Of a stretch of DNA of 64,000 nucleotides, positions 9,359 through 19,715 are shown piece after piece (position 1 is the stretch's first letter; the number at the start of each line of letters is the position of its first letter). The notes under the pieces were generated by a model. That model saw only the letters and a program-made list of their open reading frames with translations, searched no databases and was not told the origin of the DNA. The stretch is from Ascoidea rubescens DSM 1968 (Eukaryota; Ascomycota; Saccharomycetes; Ascoideales; Ascoideaceae). The stretch is from contig NW_017962913.1 of the NCBI RefSeq assembly GCF_001661345.1, positions 2,740,694-2,804,693 on the forward strand, in the 5' to 3' direction. The translations under genes were made by a program, and so were the position numbers.

Positions 9359-11772
9359 TTCAAACTGATTATATCGATAAAGTAAGGCAGAATAAAGTAA
9401 AGTAAATTAAAGTAAAAATTAAAGCAAAGTAATAGATTGAAAGATATCGAAAAGGGTTGGTTTTTTTTTATTTTATTTTCTAAAACAAGATTTAAAAACT
9501 ATTGGTTAGCAAAATAGAAATTTACTTGATTTCATTTTTTTTTTTAATTTTATGTTAAATTTGTCTTTTTTTTTGGTGACTATTATTGTTATTATTATTT
9601 TTTAGTTTGTTTTTCTTTAAATTCAATCCAGGTTAAATTTGTTAAACAAATAATATACAATAAAAAGAAAAAAATTTTCTTATTTTTTTTATTTTTTTTC
9701 TGCTTTTTTTTTTTCTTTGCTTATTTCTTTTATTTTCAATTTGCAAAATACAAAGCGTAAAGATTCTTAAGTTTAGACTTAATGAAAGTAAAAAATTTTC
9801 TTAATTTGTAAAGGAAATGAAATTAATAGAAAGAAACCACTCTCAACAATACCTATCTGTTTCGAAACTAGTTAAAAAATAAGTTAAACAAAACGAAACA
9901 AAAACAAAAGATAACAGTATCTCACAAGCAAGATGAGATTGCAGCACACTTCAAAGACGCAGTTCAGACGATAAGAGCACTTCACAGCAGAAACAACGTA
10001 GCAGCTATGAGGCAAAGACAATCAAAGACAGAGAGTTAATTCGAGCTCAATCAAATTCAATCAAATTTAATCCAACAAAACCAATCACATCAAACAAAAC
10101 CAAATCAGATCCAGCCAAAGAAAACAGCCTCAGAAAACACCCACAAACAAGCTGCGTTCGCGCAGAGGGAGCCCAGCGCCGTTTCTAGAGCGTGGTGGGG
10201 CCCTCGGCGCCCCCTTCTTCGCGCAAGGCAGTGCCACAGCTCTTGCTCTTTTCAGCTCGCTCTTTTGCTCTTTTTTGATCTTTCTTCCTCCTCACCTCCC
10301 TCACCTCACCTCCCTGCTCTTTCCCACTGCTTTTCTCACATCCCACGCCACAGCATTACCCTCCACGTCCTCCACAGCCAAAACGGCTGGCGTTCCAGGG
10401 CCGGGCAATGCCGCGCCGCAGCTCACGCGAGAAAAGCGTCTTATCGCCTTCCTACTTTGCTCTTTTTGCTTTCTTTTGCCCTTTTCTCAGTTCCACTTGG
10501 ACTCATCTCAAGCTATTTCCAATGCTTCTCTTCTGCCCTGTTCTCTGTGGCTTCCCTTCCTGGTGCTCGTTGTTTGGTGCTCCCTGAATGATGCTCGCTG
10601 TTCGTTCTCTTAGGCCCACCCTGTCCCACTCCATTCTTCGCTAATTCGTTGGTCTTTCGCCCAACCCGCCAATCAGCCTGTGGTTTCTTCACAACGTCGC
10701 CCTTTCGATTGGACAGCCAGCTAGCACTCCCTACTAACTGGCAGCTCCATCACACTCTCACCAACAACTCAAGACCCTTCACCAGTTCCATCTCTAGTTC
10801 CATCTCCAATTCCATCTCCAGCACCAAAACCCAAAGCAAAAAGAGTAAAAACAAGCTATAAACAACACATGCGCAAACATGCGTGTATACGCATAAATAA
10901 CGCTACTGTCTAGTCCTCACCTTTCCAATAAGGATTTCCTGTTTACAATGTCTTTTGTTGTTTTATCTCCATTACTCAGATAAAACACAATCAACAAATT
11001 AAACTAAACAAATTAAATGGAATTGATCAAACAGATTGAACAAATGAAACAATTACTCATTTGCTTCAAATCTGGCGTTATCACCCAACTCATGGTGTTT
11101 GATTGGTCTAAAACAAGTCTATTTCTAGACATCGCATTGGACGATTGGAATCTCTTTTAACTCTTTCTTTGTGACTACTTTGCAATTAATTATCAACACA
11201 TTTATTTTACCATTTTTTATCTTTTAGTAGCGTTTTTTACACGTTTTTATTTACTTTTTTGTTTAGTTGGAAAATAGGTTATAAAAAAGACAAATAAAAC
11301 TCAACTTCTGACTTCTATACTATTAACATTTAAAATTTTTCCTTTTTTTCTTTTTTTTTCTTTTTTTTTTTAATATTTATCCATTGTTATGTACAATTAT
11401 GATCGTTAATACTCACTATTCTTCATCTTTAATCCCCTTCCTTGTTTCCTCTTTCCTCTTTTTCTTTTTTTCTCTCGGGTTTTTTCAAATCAATATAATC
11501 TAAATCAATTGATTCATTTTGTAATAAAATTACAATATCTTTCTATTTCTATCTTATTATCCATTTCATATTAAACACTTATTTTATTTCAATTAAAACT
11601 TTATTCATATGAAATGCATTCATATAATAATAATTAATTGAAATCAAAATCAAATCAAATCAAACAATATAAATATAAATATAAATACAACTCTTTGTTT
11701 CTTATAAAATCTTATTTATTTATATTTTTAATTAATCAAATCATAAATTATCATCATCATCATCATTATTAC

Positions 11773-11811
<39 letters not shown>

Positions 11812-11912
11812 CATTATATTCATTATATTCATTATTATTACTATTATTATTACTATTAATATTACTATTAATATTATTATTGTTCTCTTTCTTCTCCTTC
11901 TTCTCCTTAATT
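9359..11912. promoter_or_regulatory. 2.5 kb divergent spacer with GC island, CCAAT boxes and trinucleotide repeat
   Basis: No gene is supported. From 9359 to about 10130 the DNA is T/A-tract-rich PPZ upstream sequence. A GC-rich island covers about 10140-10640. Possible HAP-type boxes follow (gccaatcagc near 10670 and gattgg near 10717). ACATGCGC and CATGCGTGTATA occur near 10869-10890 and recur at 27.6 kb. The last 160 bases before the next gene are a TAT/ATT repeat. Frames across the island (10265-10613) have no domain and were rejected. Confidence 0.5.
11751..11880. repeat. Imperfect ATT/ATC trinucleotide repeat
   Basis: About 130 bases of TCA/TTA units interrupted by ACT and ATA. The tract ends about 30 bases before the start codon of the zinc-ribbon gene, so it probably lies in that gene's promoter or 5' leader. 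It is not coding in the chosen model. Confidence 0.85.
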
Positions 11913-12419
11913 ATGAATATGAATAGTAAAACTGTAGTTCAAATGTACTTGGATTACCTAGAAAGAAACTCATTACTACGAGACTATGAACAGTCTCGAC
12001 TTGAAGCAAATAATACCTCTCAATCATATTCAAACTATCATCATAACGACGACCACGACCACGACGACGATAATAATGATGACAGATACTTAAGTTCAGA
12101 ACAAGAAATCGTTTCATCTTCCCCAAGACCATACTATATTCCTCCTCATAGATACTTGAATTCAGTTCGTCCTCCTTATTTCACTGAAAATGATAACGAT
12201 GAACTATTTAACCCTGACAATCCAATCAATTTTAATAGATGGATTTGCCATCAATGTAATTCACAACAGTATTTCCTATTATATTACTCTAGACTTTGCG
12301 ATAACCCAAATTGTGGTCATATTTGTCAAATTTTTACTAAATCAAACAATTCAAATAAAATTAACTACAATAGATGTCCCAATTGCCATTTTTACGATGA
12401 CCACCCTTATTTCTATTAA
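11913..12419 (+). CDS. Small zinc-ribbon-like protein, function unknown
   Basis: A 168-residue protein starting at the first ATG in the frame (MNMNSKTVVQMYLDYLERN); upstream codons offer only a TTG. The N-terminal third is polar, with an Asp/His/Asn tract near residues 45-58. The C-terminal half has WICHQC, then LCDNPNCGHIC, then RCPNC. These give about four paired Cys/His ligand sets, as in a double zinc ribbon or treble-clef fold. It has no signal peptide or membrane segment. I do not recognise the family. The 3' end is unusual: its TAA (12417-12419) overlaps the stop of the convergent neighbour through the palindrome TTAA. Confidence 0.7.
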   Translation: MNMNSKTVVQMYLDYLERNSLLRDYEQSRLEANNTSQSYSNYHHNDDHDHDDDNNDDRYLSSEQEIVSSSPRPYYIPPHRYLNSVRPPYFTENDNDELFNPDNPINFNRWICHQCNSQQYFLLYYSRLCDNPNCGHICQIFTKSNNSNKINYNRCPNCHFYDDHPYFY

Positions 12420-13145
12420 TCAAATTTTCTCCTTTTATTTGGTTGATCTATCATATCATCATCATCATTATGATTTGCCATTATATTTTCCTTTTTCTTC
12501 AATTCTTTCATATCACTCTCAATACCATTAATCTCATTGGAAAATTGGTGATTCTCATCACCACTTTTATCTTTATTATTATTAAACGTTTCAAAATATC
12601 TCGTAATTTCTTTCGCAGATAACTGATCCATTCTCAGTTCTTGATTTTCTTCTAAATTTTGATTTTTCAAATCCCGATTAATTACTATCAACTGATTACT
12701 TGTAATCTCCTTTCCATTCCCGTTTATTTTATTTGTCGCCTCATTTTCTTGAAAATTTGTCAGGATGCTTTCATTTAAATTAAAACCATAAGATTCGTAG
12801 GTTTTAAATTTGTCTTTAAGATTCTTATTCTCTTGTTTCATTACCTTTAATTGTTCTTTTAATGATATAATTTCTTTATTAGATATCTCTAAATTTGTAA
12901 CTAAATCGCTATAATTTTCATTCATCTTTTTAAATTTATTAATTTTGGAATCAATTTCTTCTATATCACTTATATTAAACGAATTTTTAATTGAATTTAT
13001 ATCTTTTAATAGAAGAATATTTTCTTTTTTCAATCTTTCATTTTCACTATTTATCGATAGTATTAGCTTAGTTTGAGTATAAATATATTGATCTTGTGAC
13101 GAAAAAGTAAATGGCAAATTTGGCGCAAAATAGGTATTCTTCTTC

Positions 13146-13186
<41 letters not shown>

Positions 13187-14176
13187 TAGAGAGGCTTTAT
13201 GTTTATTATCATTATTATTCTGACTATTATTGTTATCATTTTCTTTTTTATTTAACGGTAGTCTTTGATTTTGACTTTGATTCTGAATTCCTAAATTCGA
13301 TACTACCGATTGAATATCGATAGGAAAAGAAATATTTTTATTTATAAGTGGAGGGTTGAAATTTGAAATCGAATTCAAATTTGAGTTGGAGTTGGGACTG
13401 GAGCTAGAGCTGGAGTTGGAATTGGAATTTTCTTTATCTAGAGTAGAATTGTTTAAAAGTGTTGCATCAATATTATTATCATGAACACGATTCATAGAAA
13501 CCTGATTTGATTGATTCGAACCGATCTGATTAGATATGTCATTGGTGATTAGCTCGTTATCAATTATGTTTGTAGAATTGTTATTTCCTATCAAATTAAC
13601 TTGCAGAATATTCTGATTTGAAGAATTTATATTATCTGAATCACTTAAGATCTCATTCAAGATTTTGCCAACACTTGGATTGATTTGTTCATACATTAAA
13701 GAATCGTAGTTAATTTTGAGTTTTCTTCTATAGGATCCTTCACCAGGAAATGAAATAGATTTCCTTAGTAAACACATTTTATGAACTTTTGAAATTATAG
13801 ATTTGTCCTTAAACTGATCATACAACTCCTTTTCATGTTCACTTCTCGATACAACATGAGATTCAACCATTCTTCTTGAGGGATGAGTTTTAACACAAAT
13901 TGGACAGTAGTAAGTGTATTCTTCAAGTGGATCGTTTCGCCTTGAACCCTTGAGAAATGGATGGCGGCACAAGGAACACATCTTCAAGTGGCATTTTAAA
14001 CAAATCTTGTTGCAATGGAATTTTTCATCGTTTTCCTCTATTCTGTGGAAGCATTTGTCGCAAAGTCTTATGTTCTGGTCTTTATTCGTTTCCTGGTTCG
14101 AGATAAAGCTGTTGTTCATCTGAGCAGCTCTCAATGTTGTGTATTGGTACTTGTACATTCTATTGGGGTTGCCCAT
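12416..14176 (-). CDS. Zinc-finger and coiled-coil protein, function unknown
   Basis: A 586-residue protein from an ATG at 14174-14176. Residues about 39-105 hold a Cys/His array: CDKCFHRIEE, HCNKICLKCHLKMCSLC and YYCPIC with H near 105. This suggests two linked zinc modules of RING or treble-clef type. The middle (about 180-370) is Asn/Ser-rich with a poly-Asn run followed by KKKKN. Residues about 380-470 look like a coiled coil rich in Leu, Lys and Glu. The C-terminus is acidic then basic (DDDDMIDQPNKRRKFD), like a nuclear localisation signal. I do not recognise the family. A chromatin or ubiquitin-pathway role is only a guess from the layout. Confidence 0.75.
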
Positions 14177-14750
14177 TATCGCTGATCCTGTGCACTCAAG
14201 CAGCTACAAAAAGGGTGTTGGTGGAGGTGTTGGTGTTGCTGAAGATGCTGAAGATGCTGATGGAAAAGGTGAAGAAGATTCTCCCCATTCAAATTTGAAA
14301 CGCATGTGAATGCATATTTACGCGTTTGAAAGTAATAGTGCAGTATCATGCATTAAACCAAAACACTGGTCAAAATGGACAGAATCGAGAGTGGAAAGCT
14401 AACAGAGTGTATTCGAGGACGATACACAACAATATATTTGAGTAAACAGATAAAAAAAACTAAAGTAGATAGGTAGATATGAAAAAAAAGAAAACTTAAA
14501 AAAAAGGTGATATAATGATGACCAGATGTAATTTTATAAAAAGTTATTATGTTGTACAAAAGATCCAACAACAAATGCAATGGACAACGTTCAACAAACA
14601 ATTTTCAAAAACCAGTTTTATTTCTTTCATAAGTTGAGACGCAAAATAAAAGCATAAACGACAATTTAATAAAAACAAGTAAAAAAAATCTTAAAAAAAC
14701 AAAAAAAACATTAAAAAAAAGCAGCTGATTTGAAATCAATTTAATCATAT
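14177..14750. other. Spacer: upstream of zinc-finger gene, 3' flank of MYO2
   Basis: No gene is seen. Near 14300 there is another CGCATGTGAATGCAT cluster of CATGC-type motifs, placed to act on the zinc-finger gene. The MYO2-proximal half is A-rich with several AAAAAA tracts typical of yeast 3' ends. Confidence 0.45.
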
Positions 14751-17700
14751 TTATGCAAGAGTGGAGTTATTGTCATATTCTTCAGTGGATTCCATGTAGT
14801 AATTCTTTTCATCGAATCTGCCATCGTCGTAACCTATTTCCGTGTATGCTTCGGATTCGGCAACAATCGCGTTTTTGGCAACCAACTCAACAATTTTCTT
14901 TATAACTGGAACGTTTAACCATGCTGGAACATAAGCCTCAACCTTTGAGAATGGTCTTAATCCAACTGCTCTGAATGGGTCATCAAATTGTCCTCCATTT
15001 CTATTCACTTCCTCAAAATAATCATTAGCTGTTGATGATGATTCTTTTACTTTTTCAACAACAACTTGCAAGACTTCTGGAGCAATTGGTGTTTCATAGT
15101 CTGCAATGTAATACTGAGATACTAACTTTTGAATTTGACTTGGACTCAAAGCATAACAAATTTCATAAATAATTTGAATATCTTCAGTTGTATTTTTTCT
15201 TAATTGTAATAATTTGGCTGCTTGCAACAAATGCGTAAGATATCCAGCACTTTCTGGAATATCATGACTCTTGCACCATTCTTCCAATCTTGTAACATTA
15301 TAATTTAATTGTAAACCACGTTTCCATGATAAGAAGTTGTGTCTCATTATTAAATCATTAAAACAGATTGCATCAACAAATCTTAGTAATTCCCCAATAA
15401 CTTCATTCATAACATCATCTTCAATAAAATATGATTTCATAGCCCAGTAAACTGAATTGAAAAAACTTAAAATATCATCCATCTTGTAATGTGGAGCTGG
15501 TGAAAACACTTTGGCCAAAAATGGTGAAGTCTCTGGTGCCATAAATCCTGGCAATGATTGTGACAATACAACTGCTGAAATTGCCTTTTTCTCCAATTCT
15601 CTTTCCATTCTCTTCATCCACAAATTATAAATATTATAAGACAATGATTCAAAATCTTCTTTTACAACTGCAACTAGTTTCAAATACTCATTATATTCAT
15701 TTTCACTCATTTCATTAGCAATATCATCACTAACCATTATAGTTGTTTCTGCAAATGCAACAAATGAATATAATTCATGAGTATTAGATAACCAGAAAGC
15801 GCCATGAGTGATAACATCATCATCTTTCAAATTGGAGACAATTAATTGGATAACATTCAAAACTTCACCAAGGAAATCTTCAGATTCTCCTGTTAAACCT
15901 AATCTCCACATATCACTAAGAATAATAATAATTATTCTTGATGGGAACAAAACTTCCTTTCTTGTTAAATCAGTAGCAACACCTGATGGTGGGACTTTTA
16001 ATCCCTTCAATAAACCGTCAACGATTTCTTTATGAATTGATTTAGAATCTTGTAATAATTTCCATAATTCATCATTAATTTCACTGGCAGTGTCTTCATA
16101 ATCTCTAGTTGAGACTGGAAGAGCAGATACTGGTCTTGGATTATAATTATTGTCAGCAGCAGAACTCCAAGATAATCTGCTTGATGCTGAAGGTAGTTGT
16201 GCCATGCTTTGAACTTTACTGCGAGCGTTAGAATGGTTTTGTAATAATTTTGCGTTACCATTAGTCGCGTTACCATTAATTGCGTTGCCATTCACATTAC
16301 GTTGAGATGCAGCCTGAGAAGCCAAGGCAGCAAGTTCGGCCTTTAAAGTTGAAATTGTCTTTCTTAAATCTTCCTCATTGTTGTTAGATTTGTTTAATGA
16401 GTTTCTGGCTTCTTTTAATTCTTGAATATTCTTAGTGACGTCATTTCTTAATTGTTCCTTTTCTTTCATAAGTTCTTTGATTTTCACTTTAGCATCTTCA
16501 AAATCCTTTTGAATTATTTGAATAGTGTCATTAAGTTCAGCAATTTGTGCTAAATGTTCATTAGATTGAGTATTTATTTGTTCAGCAAATTCCTTTTCTC
16601 TAGATTTCAATTTCTCATGAGCACCGCTTGATTCTTTAACAGTTTCTTGCAAGGCTAAAATCTTTGTGGTAAGTTTTTTGTTTTCTTGAACCTTTGCAGT
16701 TAAAGATTGAGTTAATTCAATGACTTTATTTTCAAGTCTATAACTAACTTCTTTCAAGTGATTAACAGATTTAGCTTCTTCTTTTAATTTTTTCAATTCT
16801 TTAACAGCTAAAGTACGTCTGAAACAAGATTGAATATAAACGGTAGCCTTTTTGGTTTCAATGTAATCACGTCTACCAGCATAAGATCTCCAGCTTTTTT
16901 GAATCAAAGAAGCAGCAGCATTTCTGCGTAATTCATGATAAAGCAATCTTGAACTGTGACCACGAATAGCTGATTGTAAAGTAACAATGGCTTTGTTTGT
17001 AACTCTAAATTTGCTACGAACCAAATAACCTCTTGAAATTGTTTGGATCATTGTTGCAGCTCTAATTTCAATAGCTATTCTAATCCTCTTTTGAGCACAA
17101 TAACTTCTAAATAATGATTGAGCATTGATAATAGAGTTTCTGATTTTTCTATATTGTTGTTGATAGTAAACCGCTTTAATATTCTTTTGAATTAAGACAG
17201 CTGATTCATGCAATCTATTTGATCTTAGTTTTTCTAAATTAGCAAGAATACCCGCTTTAAAGAAGATTTTTGTTTCACCTAATTGATATTTCAACTTGTC
17301 ATCAACAGTTTTGTCTAGAATAGTTTTGCATAATTTGCAGACATCATCTTCGGTTGTGTTAATATTTGAAATAACTTTAATCCATTCAGACGAATGAACC
17401 AAGATATGATATCTATGAGCAAATTCTTCGTAGGTTCTTCTAGATGGAAAACCGGCACATGAGATTCTAATAGTTTCCAAAACACCACAGGCTCTTAGTT
17501 GGGACAAAACCATTACGTTATCGAATTCCCAAGCCCTTTTAGCTTCATTTGGTTTGATACAACGGATATAGTGAACATTTGTTGAGTTGATAGTGGCCAT
17601 TAATTCGACTAGAGAAGTTTTAAACATTAAACCTAAAGTTGGTTTTCTGATGTTGGCTTTACCACCCAATTTACCAATTGGGCCCATTGAAAAACGTTTT

Positions 17701-19715
17701 GATTTTTGAGTTTCAGCCTTTTTAGCCAATTCTCTTTCCTTTGCCTTTTGCAATCTATCATTGTTTCTTTCAACAGTTTCTAGAACTTTTTTCAACATTG
17801 GATTAGTTGTTGCTTTTATAGTCTCTAAATGGCCATCATTAACGGTATCTCTATTTTTTTCAAGGAAACCCTCAGCGTCATATTCAACATCCAAGGCATA
17901 ATGAGCAACAATGAATTTAGCACCACCGAATCTTGGTTTTTTAAAGACTTTATTGGTTGGGATTTTATCTAGAGTGTGGTACATTTTTTGAATCCAGGAT
18001 TCATCTGTACCGGAGGGTAATCTTGATTCTTCATCCAAGAGAGATAGGATACCCAATTTTTGTTCGATTAAACTGATACAGGGTTGGTTGTCAGTGAAAT
18101 CGATGAAGGACCAGTTAATTTTTTCTTTGATATATTCTTCTTGATCTAATTTGAAAACATGTTGATTGAATTCTTGTTGTAACTTTTCGTTGGCATAGTT
18201 GATGCAAAACTGCTCAAAGGAGTTTTTCTTGAAATGTTCAAAACCGTAGATATCCAAGACACCGATAAAGGTATTGACACTATTAACAATCTCTGGAGCA
18301 CATAAATCGTTGTTGACATATTCGACCAACCAGTCAAATAAAGCGGAATAGATATATTTAGCTACCGAGTCTCTTGCAACGACAGCTTGAGGGTAAGATA
18401 GGTTTGTTTGAATTTTTTCGTTTCTGGTGATGATTTGTTTTTTGATGATCCATTTTGAGAAAGAGGAGGGATCGAAACCTAGCAAGTTGCAGGCGTTGAT
18501 TAAGCTGAGATCATTTGAAGATAGATGAGCATCGGACCTTGTTGCGTTTATTACAATGTTACCAATGTGGAGCAAACCAGCTAAGATTTTCCAGATTTCG
18601 AATTGTGATTTGTAGTTGATGCCAATTAAATTGAGGGCGTCAGAAGTGATTTTGAATTCTTCTGCATCATCGACACCGTTGATTTTAAAGTCACCACCTT
18701 GGTTCAAGTAGTGATAATGGTTGATATCGTTGGATAGGCTGAATAGGGATTTTTCGTTGTCCTTTAAACCCGATAACATCTGGTAGAAAATGTGGTAGTT
18801 TCTTTCAGTTTTAGGTTGAAAGACTAATCTGGATCTTTCTAGAAGGTATGTTTTAATTCTTGCACCAATGATGGAGATATTTTTGTCAAATAAGATTTCC
18901 AAGTATTTACCGAATCTTGAGGAGTTATCATTTCTGGTTGTTTTGGCGTTACCGAAACTTTCCATGATTGGGTTTGTAGCTAAGATTCTCTTTTCAGTTT
19001 CAGACATGTCATCGTGTTTAGGGTTAGCGGTAGAAGAGTTATTCGATTGAGGATTGTTGTTGTTGATTGATGGAATGTTGTTGGGGTTGTTGTTGTTGAT
19101 TGTGTTGATTTGGATATTTGAATTGTTGTTTGTGATGTTGTTGTTTGATTCAACAGAAGCAAAGTATCTCATGATGTATTTGGCAGATACAGTTTTACCT
19201 GCACCAGATTCACCAGAAACCACTATGGTTTGGTTTTCTATTCTTTCTTTCATACAGCAGTAGGCATCTTCAGCAATGGCAAAAAGATGAGGTTCTAGCT
19301 CGCCCTTTCTTTTGCCAGCGTAGGCTTGTATAACATCGGGAGAGTATAATTGATCGATTTTTTCAAAGGGATTTGTAGCGATCAACACCATACCCGAGTA
19401 TGTGTAGATGTTCAAGTTTGCGTACCTTACTTTGATTGCGTGGAGGACAGCAGGTTCATTTAGGTAGGATAGAGAGGTGAGATCTTCAGAGGCTTCTAGG
19501 ATTCTTGGGTTTCTCAAGGAAGGTAGATTTTTTTCAACTTCATCATTTAGAGAGTTGACCAATATAGGAGGGAGGTTCTTTGAGGTTGATTCGTTTTTTA
19601 GTATGATTTGGTATTTGTTGTTTGGCAATTTTTCGTTAGATACAATTTCAACAGGAATCCAACCATGCTGAGCATCAGGATACCAACAATGGGTACCAGC
19701 GTCGTAAACACCCAT
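14751..19715 (-). CDS. MYO2: Class V myosin heavy chain (organelle and vesicle transport motor)
   Basis: An actin-based motor that carries secretory vesicles, vacuoles and other cargo into the bud or hyphal tip. Of 1,654 residues, the motor domain covers about 70-785: P-loop GESGAGKT 168-175, switch I NDNSSRFGKY, switch II DIYGFEHF. About six IQ motifs follow (AVLIQKNIKAVYYQQQYRK onward), then a coiled coil (about 930-1110) and the DIL/globular cargo tail to the end. Loop 1, right after the P-loop helix, has an Asn-rich insertion (about residues 188-235), longer than in S. cerevisiae Myo2. The gene is divergent from the SNC-type SNARE gene, which acts on the same vesicles. A by-eye scan found no in-frame CTG codon. 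Start ATG at 19713-19715. MYO2 rather than MYO4 is inferred from length and tail. Confidence 0.97.
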   Translation of the reverse strand: MGVYDAGTHCWYPDAQHGWIPVEIVSNEKLPNNKYQIILKNESTSKNLPPILVNSLNDEVEKNLPSLRNPRILEASEDLTSLSYLNEPAVLHAIKVRYANLNIYTYSGMVLIATNPFEKIDQLYSPDVIQAYAGKRKGELEPHLFAIAEDAYCCMKERIENQTIVVSGESGAGKTVSAKYIMRYFASVESNNNITNNNSNIQINTINNNNPNNIPSINNNNPQSNNSSTANPKHDDMSETEKRILATNPIMESFGNAKTTRNDNSSRFGKYLEILFDKNISIIGARIKTYLLERSRLVFQPKTERNYHIFYQMLSGLKDNEKSLFSLSNDINHYHYLNQGGDFKINGVDDAEEFKITSDALNLIGINYKSQFEIWKILAGLLHIGNIVINATRSDAHLSSNDLSLINACNLLGFDPSSFSKWIIKKQIITRNEKIQTNLSYPQAVVARDSVAKYIYSALFDWLVEYVNNDLCAPEIVNSVNTFIGVLDIYGFEHFKKNSFEQFCINYANEKLQQEFNQHVFKLDQEEYIKEKINWSFIDFTDNQPCISLIEQKLGILSLLDEESRLPSGTDESWIQKMYHTLDKIPTNKVFKKPRFGGAKFIVAHYALDVEYDAEGFLEKNRDTVNDGHLETIKATTNPMLKKVLETVERNNDRLQKAKERELAKKAETQKSKRFSMGPIGKLGGKANIRKPTLGLMFKTSLVELMATINSTNVHYIRCIKPNEAKRAWEFDNVMVLSQLRACGVLETIRISCAGFPSRRTYEEFAHRYHILVHSSEWIKVISNINTTEDDVCKLCKTILDKTVDDKLKYQLGETKIFFKAGILANLEKLRSNRLHESAVLIQKNIKAVYYQQQYRKIRNSIINAQSLFRSYCAQKRIRIAIEIRAATMIQTISRGYLVRSKFRVTNKAIVTLQSAIRGHSSRLLYHELRRNAAASLIQKSWRSYAGRRDYIETKKATVYIQSCFRRTLAVKELKKLKEEAKSVNHLKEVSYRLENKVIELTQSLTAKVQENKKLTTKILALQETVKESSGAHEKLKSREKEFAEQINTQSNEHLAQIAELNDTIQIIQKDFEDAKVKIKELMKEKEQLRNDVTKNIQELKEARNSLNKSNNNEEDLRKTISTLKAELAALASQAASQRNVNGNAINGNATNGNAKLLQNHSNARSKVQSMAQLPSASSRLSWSSAADNNYNPRPVSALPVSTRDYEDTASEINDELWKLLQDSKSIHKEIVDGLLKGLKVPPSGVATDLTRKEVLFPSRIIIIILSDMWRLGLTGESEDFLGEVLNVIQLIVSNLKDDDVITHGAFWLSNTHELYSFVAFAETTIMVSDDIANEMSENEYNEYLKLVAVVKEDFESLSYNIYNLWMKRMERELEKKAISAVVLSQSLPGFMAPETSPFLAKVFSPAPHYKMDDILSFFNSVYWAMKSYFIEDDVMNEVIGELLRFVDAICFNDLIMRHNFLSWKRGLQLNYNVTRLEEWCKSHDIPESAGYLTHLLQAAKLLQLRKNTTEDIQIIYEICYALSPSQIQKLVSQYYIADYETPIAPEVLQVVVEKVKESSSTANDYFEEVNRNGGQFDDPFRAVGLRPFSKVEAYVPAWLNVPVIKKIVELVAKNAIVAESEAYTEIGYDDGRFDEKNYYMESTEEYDNNSTLA

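Noticed and set aside
10265-10861. Open frames of 70-112 residues in the 10.3-10.9 kb island
   Set aside because: Composition-driven Ser/Pro/Leu strings with no domain. A TACTAAC at 10732-10738 looks like a branch site, but I found no convincing exon pair around it.
11638-11859. Frame coding long Tyr/His runs before the zinc-ribbon gene
   Set aside because: It is a translation of the trinucleotide repeat, with no conserved sequence.
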